From Gordonibacter pamelaeae 7-10-1-b (lineage in GTDB: Bacteria; Actinomycetota; Coriobacteriia; Coriobacteriales; Eggerthellaceae): a stretch of 64,000 nt of DNA. Numbering within the stretch: the first letter of the stretch is position 1; each line of letters opens with the position of its first letter. Positions 36,001 through 44,155 of the stretch are shown here, one piece after another. The DNA is taken from assembly GCF_000210055.1 (NCBI RefSeq), contig NC_021021.1, forward strand, positions 3,536,289-3,600,288. Reading direction: 5' to 3'. The notes beneath the pieces are model-generated. The model made no database searches. It was not told the DNA's origin and saw only the letters and a program-made list of their open reading frames with translations. A program made the translations under genes and the position numbers.

Positions 36001-36803
36001 ACGGACACCGCCTGCGTGCAGGCCTCGTCCGAATAGAGCGTGTACTCGGCCGCAAGGAAGTACGCGTCGTTGCCGCTGCTCATGGCATCGTTGCCCGACT
36101 GCTTCTCAAGCTCGACGCTGCCGTAGGGCGTGTAGCTGAACGAGACGATCATCTGCGAGAAACTTCCCGTGTAGAGCTGGAACGCCTTGAAGGACTGCTT
36201 GACCTCGCCCATGCGCGAGTACATGAGGCGTCCCGTGGCGTCGCCGTTGATCACCGAGCCGCTGTCGTCGAAGCCGAGCACGTTCTGCTGGCACCACGAG
36301 CGGAAAGCCTGGGTGCACCCATGCATGGCCTGGTCGCCGCTCGAGCTGTACGTGTCGGACAGGATGATATGCGTGAGCGCGGCATAGCGCGCATCGTTCA
36401 TCGGCGTGCCGTCGTACCAAGCGCCGGGCCACATGGAGTAGTCGAAGCCCGGACCGCCCCATCCGAACCACAGGTCGGCGGCGGCTTCGGCGTCGCGGCC
36501 TGACGCGGTGCTCAAAGGCGCCTTCTCGTAGCCGCCCTCGGAAGGCGTCGCCTTGGAGGGCTGGGCGCAATAGGCCATCTGGCCGTCTGCCCACATCCAC
36601 GTGGTGAAGAACCCCGCGTAGGGGATGTTGCCGCCCACGCTCAGGTAGGCGGTTTCCGCCGCGTGCGCCTCCTTCGCGCCGAGCGATGATAGCGCGCCAG
36701 CAACGCTCGACGCTGCGAGCAAGAGGGCGAGCAGGCAGCGAGCGAGCTTCCCGCGCATGTCTTCGGGGCTCGCCCCTCGGGCTGTTTCCTTGCTTTCATC
36801 CAT
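33033..36803 (-). CDS. sortase-anchored VaFE/SpaA-repeat surface adhesin
   Basis: The 1256-residue secreted protein has a signal peptide ending near residue 48 (AHAAE), an N-terminal thioester-type domain (YCAQPSK; CTQAFRSWC near 170), then a chain of SpaA-like isopeptide domains (each beginning like VVKADAETG or VSKTDSETG), two VaFE repeats (DSVAYTGCIPGETYKVTG and DEVSFEGLTPGNRYKLF) and a sorting signal GYPKTGA, hydrophobic segment and RRKK tail. Start 36803 follows AGGAGG. It probably mediates contact with host or mating partner during transfer. It is the largest gene of the module. Confidence 0.85.
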   Translation of the reverse strand: MDESKETARGASPEDMRGKLARCLLALLLAASSVAGALSSLGAKEAHAAETAYLSVGGNIPYAGFFTTWMWADGQMAYCAQPSKATPSEGGYEKAPLSTASGRDAEAAADLWFGWGGPGFDYSMWPGAWYDGTPMNDARYAALTHIILSDTYSSSGDQAMHGCTQAFRSWCQQNVLGFDDSGSVINGDATGRLMYSRMGEVKQSFKAFQLYTGSFSQMIVSFSYTPYGSVELEKQSGNDAMSSGNDAYFLAAEYTLYSDEACTQAVSVMTLDDSGRGRIDEVEPGDYWLKESKAAPGFAIDEAAYAVTVEPDKAATVAAGHVQDTPQSNAVDVVVAKADAATEKAQPQGDSALNGAEFTVEYYRGIYSSVDEARASGSPERTWVLATDDQGKAHLNSDSKVSGDAFYYASDGTTPVIPLGTVLVTETKAPCGYNLDDGRGNAPETHLVKVESDNDRIEAVSTYNSPVAKDTVKRGDYRLVKEVPVSIYSEGAGDMPQDAKRVLVPGVEFQLINDSANPVVSPETGEEIAPGGVVCTITTDGNGLATTKDSNADANGWAKPEGWSAALAYGTYFVHEVIPADVAAKFKAEYGKTLLPIDDFKVTISDEGQYDPPVLVSNKIPQTPLKVVKADAETGKRIPLAASFELYDADGDLVTYTLHYPDEEVVSTWTTNERGELTLPMVLGEGCYFLKEVAAPEGYVLDSEPAAFTVSADYRGWDDPIVLTFEDAPQKGIVTVSKTDSETGSPVDGSTYIVKAEGDVSTPDGTLRYADGQIVAALITGADGHATSEPLYLGTYTVYEAKVKDGYALDVAEKSVALTYQGQEVSVFDEQIDVTDAPTELRLAKVDSLDGESPIEGAVFRVWSDAGDFDQTLKTDESGVIDLKYLKHGSYHLQEVAAAEGYVISDVDEDGNAKTHDFEVNDQGMATLDGDSMQAKLAIVVENMPKTMGTTAADGDSGTHEGQARSDMSIIDSVAYTGCIPGETYKVTGKLMDKSTGQPALDAEGNEITAEKDFVAEGFEGSIDIEFRFDGSGLAGASLVAFEAMYDAEGRIYMNHEDIDDEGQTVNVVDIATKAHDAETGTNQGTVSESATLVDEVSFEGLTPGNRYKLFTMLVDKATGEPVEDAAGNPMVIETDFVPEAPDGTVEVVFELNTADLAGKSLVFFEKLADDGDNVIAKHEDIGDEGQTIELPEPDVPQNPVGKGYPKTGADAAKVAAAASAAVIVGCGAAGAAYAAAKRRKKAGEEVEEPTAEPVE

Positions 36804-36813
36804 GATGCACCTC

Positions 36814-37308
36814 CTAACGGTTACGGGAGTCGAAAGGGGCATGTTCGTTGGCGAGCGCCGATGCTCCGCTTCGGGCGTCGCTCGCGCGCTGCGCCAGGGT
36901 GCGCTCGTCGCGCGCCTTGGACTGCGCCTGCAGGTAGCGGCTTCGCGCCTCGTCGAGGGCGCCCTTGATCTGCGCCGGCATCGCGTAGACGGTGTCGCGC
37001 ATAGGCTTGCCGTCTTCGCCCATCACGGGTTTCCCTTGGTCGTCGAGCAGGGTCTTCGAAAGCCGCACCTCTCGGTTGGCGAGCAGCGGGATGTCCCGGT
37101 AGTCTTCCCCCTTGAAGCGCGAGGGGTTCACGAAAAGCGGGCTGAACTGGTAGTAGCCCACGTCGGTTCCGTCGATGACGGTCCCTTTGGGCAGCGTCAC
37201 CGAGTTGAACGCCCTCGTCTCGCCCGTGGCGCGGTCGGCGTACTCGATGCCGGTGCGCACGAAGTCCTTGTGGAGCGTGACGTAGACGTTCTTCTTGTCT
37301 TCGCTCAT
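36814..37308 (-). CDS. small conserved element protein, unknown
   Basis: The 164-residue soluble protein begins MSEDKKNVYVTLHKDFVR, with a mostly beta first half (TRAFNSVTLPKGTVI, YYQFSPLFVNPSRF) and a helical second half. I do not recognise a family. Its tail DERTLAQRASDAR (134-146) is nearly repeated in the gene at 46531-47124 (DERPLAKRASDAR), suggesting a shared sorting or partner-binding tag. The start is preceded by AAAGGAGACAGCA. It lies 10 nt before the adhesin gene. Confidence 0.65.
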   Translation of the reverse strand: MSEDKKNVYVTLHKDFVRTGIEYADRATGETRAFNSVTLPKGTVIDGTDVGYYQFSPLFVNPSRFKGEDYRDIPLLANREVRLSKTLLDDQGKPVMGEDGKPMRDTVYAMPAQIKGALDEARSRYLQAQSKARDERTLAQRASDARSGASALANEHAPFDSRNR

Positions 37309-37451
37309 TGCTGTCTCCTTTGCATGTTCTTGGATTTGAGCGCAAGGCCGAGTGTGGAAGGGCCTTGCATTGCGCGGCCGCTTTTAGCGCCGCGGCCGCC
37401 CGGCGCAGGTCATCCCATCGCGACCACCTCCTTTCGGTCTGCCCGGTTTCG

Positions 37452-38456
37452 CTAGAAGCCGCTCATGGCGTCCCTTGCCCACGAGCCGCTCTTCGCGAGC
37501 GAGAGCACCAGCAGGACGCACATGGCCAGGTACTGCAGCGCGTAGGTGAGCCCGTTGGCTATCCCGTCGATCGGCGTTCCCGTCCCGGGGTTGGCCGCCA
37601 CCAGGCCGCCAAGGATGATCGGGAACGCTATGAGCAGCACGAGTATCACCAAGCCGGCGAGGCACACCGAGGCGAAGTTCTTGATGTATCCGACGCCCAC
37701 CTGGCGCGTCTCGTCGAGCGCCATGAGCGACAGCGGGATCGGCGCGAGCATCGCAAGCACGTAGAGCTGTATGGCGCGCGCCCAGCAGACGACGAGGCTC
37801 ACTATGTAGGCGACGAGCACCACGAGCCAGCTGATGAGGGAGACCACGAGCATCGCCACGAGGGCGGCCACGTCATCGTCGGTGGTCACTATCGAGACCT
37901 TCGCCAGGTCCATCGCGCTGCCGGTGCCGAAGAGGTCCGCCGCCCTGCGTATCGCGAGGCCGACCACCTCGTAGAGCGATGTCATGAGGTCGAAGCTGTT
38001 CTGCATGAGGAAGAGGAACACCGCGAAGAAGACGAGGAGGAAGACCACTTCCTTCACGCCGGGCATGCCGGCGCTTCCGTCCATGCGCTGGGATATCTGG
38101 ATGAGCTTGATGGTGAACACGAGGGAGAGGACCCCGCAGCCGATCGGCAGCACGGCCACCGACCATATGCCGCGCACCACGTCGTACACCGACACGTCGC
38201 CGGCCGAGCCAAGCATGTTCCGGAAGCCGGCGCCGAGGATCCCGTCGTAGCCGATGGACTTCAAGACGTCCACTTGCGCGGCGAACACCCAGTTGCACAC
38301 GCCACGGAGCATGTCGCACAGCCAGCCGTTGATGTCCTCGGCGATGCCCGCCCATGCGGGCTGCGTCGGCACGAACACCGCGCAGCAGACCGCGAACGAG
38401 AGCGCGGCGAAGACGGCCGCTTTACGGATGGCCATCCTTTCGACGTGCACGCCCAT
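37452..38456 (-). CDS. VirB6/TrbL-like conjugation membrane protein
   Basis: The 334-residue polytopic protein has a signal-like N terminus (AVFAALSFAVCCAVFVPTQ), an extracellular segment with paired cysteines (LCDMLRGVC) and at least five further membrane segments (for example VVFLLVFFAVFLFLM and AMLVVSLISWLVVLVAYIV). Composition and position between the secreted protein and the adhesin fit the VirB6-like channel component of Gram-positive type IV secretion systems. It ends in WARDAMSGF. Its start is 2 nt after the preceding stop. Confidence 0.75.
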   Translation of the reverse strand: MGVHVERMAIRKAAVFAALSFAVCCAVFVPTQPAWAGIAEDINGWLCDMLRGVCNWVFAAQVDVLKSIGYDGILGAGFRNMLGSAGDVSVYDVVRGIWSVAVLPIGCGVLSLVFTIKLIQISQRMDGSAGMPGVKEVVFLLVFFAVFLFLMQNSFDLMTSLYEVVGLAIRRAADLFGTGSAMDLAKVSIVTTDDDVAALVAMLVVSLISWLVVLVAYIVSLVVCWARAIQLYVLAMLAPIPLSLMALDETRQVGVGYIKNFASVCLAGLVILVLLIAFPIILGGLVAANPGTGTPIDGIANGLTYALQYLAMCVLLVLSLAKSGSWARDAMSGF

Positions 38457-38458
38457 GG

Positions 38459-39211
38459 CTACACCGCCCCCATGGCCCCATCTTGGGACACGCTAACCGT
38501 CACGATGGTCGAAGCGGCGTCATCGAGCGTGAACGTGGTCAAGGTGCTGTGCGCACCGTAGTCGATCCAGACCTCTTCGTCCCACGCTGCCGACGTTGCG
38601 TAAGGCGAATGCGCCTTCGCGAAAGTTTCTAGGATCGACTCGAAGTCGGCCTCGTTCTTGCCGGTGAGCGCGCAGAGATCCTGTATGTCGCTGGCTATCG
38701 ACAGCGCGGTTTGCGCCTTGCCGTCCTGGACGTAGGTAGCTTTGAGCAAATCGCACGTCAGCGTCGTCGATGCGCCCTCGTTCTCGATGCGCACGACCGT
38801 ATCGGCGCCCGGAATGGCGATGTCCTCGGAGGCGCTCAGGGTCACGCTCAGGCCAGTCGCGTCGGCCTTCTCGTCGCTCACCGTGTAGTAGATCACGCTT
38901 GCGGAGTCGGCCGTGCGCTCGATGAGCGCGTCCTTGATGATCGAGAGCTTCGAGGCTCCGTCGCGGCTCGTCCACGAGGTGTTCGCCAGCGACGAGAACT
39001 CGCTTTCGCTTGGCTGCCGCTCATCGGGCGCCTGCCGCGAAGATTGGCTCGCCTTCGCGTCGTCCTGCTTTCCCGACGCCTGCTCTTGCGGCGCCTGCTG
39101 CCCGTTTTGGGCATCGGGCGCATCCATCGAGCAGCGGGCGGCTCCCGCGCCGATCGTCAAGGCAACGGCGCCCGCTGCCACGGCGGCCACGATCCTTGTT
39201 TTTCCGTTCAT
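38459..39211 (-). CDS. secreted protein of the transfer module
   Basis: The 250-residue protein has an N-terminal signal or membrane segment (VAAVAAGAVALTIGAGAARC, with a lipobox-like AARC), a Gln/Ser/Asp-rich linker (about 32-70) and a beta-rich C-terminal domain beginning LANTSWTSRDGASKLSI. I do not recognise a family. The location between the cell-wall hydrolase and the VirB6-like gene suggests an extracellular part of the mating apparatus. The start is preceded by AGGAGG. Confidence 0.65.
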   Translation of the reverse strand: MNGKTRIVAAVAAGAVALTIGAGAARCSMDAPDAQNGQQAPQEQASGKQDDAKASQSSRQAPDERQPSESEFSSLANTSWTSRDGASKLSIIKDALIERTADSASVIYYTVSDEKADATGLSVTLSASEDIAIPGADTVVRIENEGASTTLTCDLLKATYVQDGKAQTALSIASDIQDLCALTGKNEADFESILETFAKAHSPYATSAAWDEEVWIDYGAHSTLTTFTLDDAASTIVTVSVSQDGAMGAV

Positions 39212-39224
39212 GTCTCCATCCTCC

Positions 39225-40832
39225 TTATTTGAACCTGACTGCGCAGGTGAAATAGCCTATTCCTTGCGACACCTTGCACACGTCGCCCGTCTGGGGCTCG
39301 TGGATGTAGGAGTCGTCTCCTATGTAGATGGCCACATGCCCGGGCCGCCAGAGCACGTCGCCCGGCTGCGCCATCGAAAGCGGGACCTTGGTTCCCGCCG
39401 TCGCCTGGTCCTCGGAGTTGCGCGGTATCGCTATCCCGGCCTGGCGGTAGCACCATTGCGTGAGGCCCGAGCAGTCGAGGCCCACGCCCGGCGTGGTGCC
39501 GCCCCATACGTAGGGCACGCCGAGCTGCGAGAACGCAGCCGCGACGACGGAGGCGCCTCCGGCGGAGGAGTTGGCCAAATCCCCGGGCGCCATGGCGTCG
39601 AAAGCGCACAGCCCGTATTGGTCCATCACGGCCTTGAGCTTCTCGACGTAGGCCGAGTCGGTCGCCCATCCCGCGTCTTTCAGACCTTCCGCCATCTTGT
39701 CGGAAGACCGCTCGGAAACGGCCTCCCTGATAAGGGCGTTCCCTGAATAGGTGGGGCTTGCCAGGAACACGCGGCTCCTGAACTTGATGCAATCCGCGTC
39801 CGATTTGAACACCGTGAACGAGTCGGTTACGGTCACGTGCGCCCCGTCGACCTCCTCGCCGGTGACCCAGTTCGCCTTGCCGGCGACTTCGGGCGCAGCG
39901 GCGAACGAAGGGGCCCACTTCATCCCGAACAGGTTGTGGTCGCGCGTGGCGAGCCTGCTCATGTGGTCGCCTTGCCCCGATTCGACGATGATCTGGGCTA
40001 TCGTGCACCCGGCAGGGTGCCCGTAATCCTCTTGCGCCTCAAGCGCCGCCTCGACCATCTCGTAGGTGATGTAGGGCGGCAGGCCGGCGAGGCTCTGCTT
40101 CTTAGACTCGTTGTCCCAGAACCCGAAGAGCGCGCCGGCGATCTGGCCGACGGCGAGCATCGCCACGACGAACATGAGCATTCCGGCGACGATCCCCGCT
40201 GCGGGTGCGGCCGTTGCGGCGCCGGCAGCGCCGGTGGCGGCGGTCGAGGACTTCGCGGCTCCTGCGGCAAGCCGGATTTCGGCGTCGGGCGGGGCCGCCA
40301 TCGCAGCGGCCGTATCCTGTGCCGAAGCTCTCGCGGACGCGGCGTTGCCCGCCTTCGCGCCCACGCCCGGCACGCGGCTTCGAGCCGCGGCACCGTTCGA
40401 CTTGCCGGCCTCTCGCCCCAAGCTCTTTCGGGCTTTCGCGCGCGCCGCGATCCTCTTTCCCGCGCGAGCGGCGTCGTATACGCGCTGCGTGCCGGAAAGC
40501 TCCTCCGAATCGTCCAATTCTCCGACGAGCGCCGACATGGCTGCCGATTTCGCCTCGACCTTCGCCCGTTCGAGCTTGGCGGGCTTTCGGGCGACTTCCA
40601 TGGCATGCAGATCTGCTTCAATTGGCTCCTTGCCACATCTAGACTTGCCGCGCTTGCCCTCCGCGGGCTTGGCGCAGCCTGGATCGGGCCGCGCCGCCGC
40701 CTGCCGTTGCGTGGCGGCGCTTTCCCTTTGCGCCAAGGTCGACGCGGATTGCCCTTCCGCGTCCTTCACCGTTCCGGTGTTCAATAAATCGGCCTTTTCC
40801 GAAGTGACCACCTCGCGGATTCCGGCACTCAT
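39225..40832 (-). CDS. glucosaminidase-NlpC/P60 wall hydrolase of the conjugation module
   Basis: The 535-residue protein has an Ala/Arg-rich cytoplasmic N terminus (1-180), one membrane helix (about 185-210, MLMFVVAMLAVGQIAGALF), a glucosaminidase-like domain (AQIIVESGQGDHMS, about 255; HNLFGMKW) and a C-terminal NlpC/P60 peptidase with Cys in GLDCSGLTQWC and His in RPGHVAIYIG. It is equivalent in role to CwlT/VirB1-type enzymes that open peptidoglycan for the secretion channel. Start 40832 overlaps the virB4 stop by ATGA. Confidence 0.85.
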   Translation of the reverse strand: MSAGIREVVTSEKADLLNTGTVKDAEGQSASTLAQRESAATQRQAAARPDPGCAKPAEGKRGKSRCGKEPIEADLHAMEVARKPAKLERAKVEAKSAAMSALVGELDDSEELSGTQRVYDAARAGKRIAARAKARKSLGREAGKSNGAAARSRVPGVGAKAGNAASARASAQDTAAAMAAPPDAEIRLAAGAAKSSTAATGAAGAATAAPAAGIVAGMLMFVVAMLAVGQIAGALFGFWDNESKKQSLAGLPPYITYEMVEAALEAQEDYGHPAGCTIAQIIVESGQGDHMSRLATRDHNLFGMKWAPSFAAAPEVAGKANWVTGEEVDGAHVTVTDSFTVFKSDADCIKFRSRVFLASPTYSGNALIREAVSERSSDKMAEGLKDAGWATDSAYVEKLKAVMDQYGLCAFDAMAPGDLANSSAGGASVVAAAFSQLGVPYVWGGTTPGVGLDCSGLTQWCYRQAGIAIPRNSEDQATAGTKVPLSMAQPGDVLWRPGHVAIYIGDDSYIHEPQTGDVCKVSQGIGYFTCAVRFK

Positions 40833-43329
40833 CGGCCAACTCCCTCGCGGCGCTGCTTGCGCTTCAGCTCGGCGATCTCGGTGGCCTTCGTGTTGAACAG
40901 GTCGTAGAGCGCGCCCTTCGGGAAGTCGTCGCGGATGGGGACCCGAACCCCGCCGGCAACGAGCAGCCCTTCGCCGGCCTTGATGGTGTCGTCGATGTAG
41001 CCCGCCTCGGCGGCGGAAAGCGACAGCAGGTCGACCCAGCTCTTGCGGTCGAGCGCCGACTGCTTGTGCAGCAGCACGAAATCTGAGTTCAGCACCATGT
41101 TGCGCGCGTCCTCGTGCGCCAGCATGTAGGTCGAGTTCTGGGTGATGCCGGTTGCGATGAGGTTGAACTTGCGGCCCTCCGCCCAGAACTTCGTGAAGTA
41201 CTCGATGATCGCGGGGTGCCCGAAGAGAGACTGCACCTCGTCGATGTAGAGCCACGTAGTCACGCCGCGCTCGTAATTCGCGTACATGCGGTTTCGCACG
41301 GCCTCCAGCGCGGTGAGCATTCCGAACACGCGCATGCTGCTCGACAGCTCGTGAAGGTCGACGTTGACGATGCGGTCCTCGAAGGCGACGTTGCTCTGGC
41401 AGTTGAAGAACGAGAGCGGCCCGCTCACGTAGCGCTCGTAGCGTAGCGCGATGTCGCGGGACTCCCGCTCGGGCTGGGCTTTCAAGATCTCGTAGAAGTC
41501 GGAAAGCGTCGGGGTGCCGTCGCCGCCGCGCTTCGCGTAGGCCGCCTCGACGCAGCGCGTGATGATCGACTTGTCCGCCTCCGGCAAACCCTCGTCGCCC
41601 TCCGCCATCATCGCCGACGAGAGCGCGAGGAAGGCGTCGATCTTGAACGCCATCTGGCTGGTCGTGGCCATGTTGGCGACGTCCGAGCGGTCGAACGGGC
41701 TCAAGCGCGTGGGCGAATCCGGGGAGAACGCGATGTTCGATCCGCCGAGCGCCTCGATGAGGGTCGGGTACTCGCCGGCCGGGTCGAACACGATGATCTG
41801 GTCCTCGGGATAAGCAAGCACGGTGTTGGTTATCTCTCGCTTGACGCTGAACGATTTGCCTGAGCCCGGCTTGCCGCAGACGAACCCCATCGGGGATGCC
41901 AAGAGCTTCCTGTTGCAGACGACAAGGTTGCCGGACTGCTTCGACTGCCCGTAGTAGCCGCCGCCTTCCTGGTTCAGCTCGAGCGATGCGAACGGCATCT
42001 GCATGGCCACCTGCCCCGTGGTCAGGTAGCGTGTGAACTCAAGGTGGTTTCGTCCGAGCGGAAGGACCGAGTTGAGCGCGGGGCGCTGGCGGAAGTCGAG
42101 GCTTGCCACGGCGATGGAGTTGCCCTGCGCGATGGACTTCACCTGCGCGACCTGGCGGTCGAGGGCCTCGAGCGAGTCGGCGTAGGTGTAGATTAGCCCC
42201 GTGTACTCGAAGAGATGCTCGTTCTTGTTGCGGAGGAAGTCGAGAAGCTCCTCGGCCTCCTCTTTTGCGTAGCGGATCTCGGGCGTGAGGATCGACTGGC
42301 TGAAACCCTTCTTCGCCGCCGTCGTCTGCTCGTCGATTATCTCCTTGTCCATCCAGTCGATCTGCCGCTTGACGAGCGCGATCGCCTCCGACTGCACGAT
42401 CGGCGCGATGTGCACCGACACGGCGAGCGGCATGGGCAGGTCGATGATCGAGGCCAGGTAGTGGTCTTCGAGCACGCTTCCGAAATCGCGCAGCGCGAGC
42501 ACGCTCGCGTACATGCCGTCAATCTCGACGGCGTCGGCGCGCCCGGCCGGGGCGAAGTCCATGAGGTTCGGCGCGATGAGGTCCTTCGTTCGCAGCCGCG
42601 GGTGCTGGGACAGCTTGTCCCAGTCGCACGACGGCGTGTGCCCCGGGCGGACGAGCGTCGAGATCGCTTCGAGCCTTTCCTGTCCGCCGAGCGGCGATGC
42701 GTCGCAGCGGATGCGCGCCAGGTCGACGCGATGTCCGACCTGATGTGCGAGAGCTTGGGCACGGCGGCCTCCACGCTCTCGGCGGGCACCGAGTACGTGA
42801 GGAAGCGCCTGCGGACGAGGTTCGACACGCCCTCGCGCATCTTGTCGTTGAGGATTCGGTTGTACTCGTCGACGTATCCTAAGGTGCGCTCGTCGATTGG
42901 TTCAAAAAACACCTTCTTCCCGATGAGCTCTCGCGGGATCGGGGTGTTCACGATGGTCAGCTGCACGCTCGATTCCGCCGGGAAGTAGTTGTAGAGCGAG
43001 CTCAGGGTGGTGAAGATCTGCTCTTGGGTTTCCTTTCGGGCGGACTGGTAGCTGATGTCGGAGAACTCGACGGTCTGGCTGAAGAGGCCGGGCTCGACCT
43101 CGGCGATGCCGTCTTTGTACAGCGCGTCGTAGGCGATGTAGCTCGCCGCGTCTGCGCTTGAGCAGCGCTTCTTGCTGCTGCGGGCACGGGCCTCGTCGCG
43201 GCCGGGGTCCTTTTCCTTCGGCTTCCTGCTGGCCAGCACGGCGAGCAGGCGCGATGCCGCACCCTGAGTGCGCACGTTCTTGACGCTATCCTCGCACTTG
43301 GAGCTGCGCTGCTTGCTTTGTCGGCTCAT
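40829..43329 (-). pseudogene. VirB4-type conjugation ATPase, interrupted by a frameshift
   Basis: The N-terminal part (43329 to about 42725: YIAYDALYKDGIAEVEPGLFSQ, VPKLSHIRSDIA) and the C-terminal part (about 42725 to 40829: DLARIRCDASPLGGQERL, Walker A GKPGSGKS, Walker B YIDEVQ) are in different frames. One added base near 42722-42726 would restore about 833 residues. VirB4 powers assembly and substrate transfer in the type IV system. The module could be inactive, or this could be a sequence error. It overlaps prgI-like by 44 nt. Confidence 0.8.
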
Positions 43330-43729
43330 AGTTCTCGCTTCCTTTCTTCCTGAACGCGCGTTTTTCGCGGCGCGTCCTCTTGCGCGGTTTCTTCTTCGGC
43401 GAACACCCGGCTTTCTCGATTGCCGCGCAGCTGCGGTACACGAGCGACTGGTTGTTCAATGCGTGGGACGCCAGCAGCGGGACGAACTTCTCGAAGGGCA
43501 GGCCGTAGGGCTTGCAGAACCCCGCGAGCCAGAACGGCAGGGCCGCCGCCATGATCGGGAGCGTCATGGCCGATACGTCGGCCTTGAGCCCCAAGTGAAG
43601 GACCGCAGCAGCCGCCACCGCGGCGGAGAAGCCGAGCGCCAGGCAGCAAAGCGTCCTTAGGGTGAGCTTTCCGACGATCTTCTCGTCGTACTCGCCGATG
43701 TCTTTTTGGATGGGAATTTGAAGCGACAT
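43286..43729 (-). CDS. PrgI-family conjugation membrane protein
   Basis: The 147-residue protein begins SLQIPIQKDIGEYDEKIVGKLTLRTL, a pattern typical of PrgI/TcpE-like proteins, followed by two membrane helices (about 27-45 and 52-70) and a basic tail (KKKPRKRTRREKRAF). Such proteins are encoded directly before VirB4 and help dock it at the membrane, which is the case here with a 44-nt overlap. Confidence 0.78.
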   Translation of the reverse strand: MSLQIPIQKDIGEYDEKIVGKLTLRTLCCLALGFSAAVAAAAVLHLGLKADVSAMTLPIMAAALPFWLAGFCKPYGLPFEKFVPLLASHALNNQSLVYRSCAAIEKAGCSPKKKPRKRTRREKRAFRKKGSENYEPTKQAAQLQVRG

Positions 43730-43746
43730 GCTCTACGCCCCCCGGC

Positions 43747-43962
43747 CTAGGCGGGGAGCCAGCTGGTGTCGAGCATGCCGAAGTAGACGGCTGCCGCGAT
43801 GATGATGGCGCCGCCGGCGATGGTGGAGATCGCGCTCGCGATCTGGCTACCGCCCTGCTGCTCGCGGATGGCCAGGCCGAGCGAGACAGCGCCCCATACG
43901 ACCAAAAAGCCGCCGAGGAACGTTACGCAGCCCGATACCAGGCTGATGATCTGGGATAGCAT
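43747..43962 (-). CDS. VirB2/Maff2-like small membrane protein
   Basis: The 71-residue protein has two hydrophobic helices (about 5-30 and 42-65) separated by a short polar loop (REQQGGSQ). Size, topology and placement before prgI and virB4 match the Maff2/pilin-like subunit of Gram-positive conjugation modules. The start is preceded by AAAGGAG. It lies 17 nt upstream of the PrgI-like gene. Confidence 0.75.
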   Translation of the reverse strand: MLSQIISLVSGCVTFLGGFLVVWGAVSLGLAIREQQGGSQIASAISTIAGGAIIIAAAVYFGMLDTSWLPA

Positions 43963-44155
43963 GGTTTGTTGCTCCTTTGCATGTCGGGCGCCGCGCCAGT
44001 TGTGGAAGACGGGCGGCGCCTGGTAGAATCTTCGTTCGGAGCGGGATCGCTCCTTTGCATGAGGCAGTGGGGTCTGGGGCCGCGGGGGTGGAAGCTCGCG
44101 TTCCCGGTTCGGCTTTCGGGGCCGGCCCTGCTGCTTTTGCCTTCTCCGGGCATCG

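Noticed and set aside
37380..37451. Start-stop minigene after AAAGGAGGT (ATG-GGA-TGA on minus, near 37410)
   Set aside because: It is too short to support as a gene and is probably leader sequence between the VirB6-like gene and the next one.
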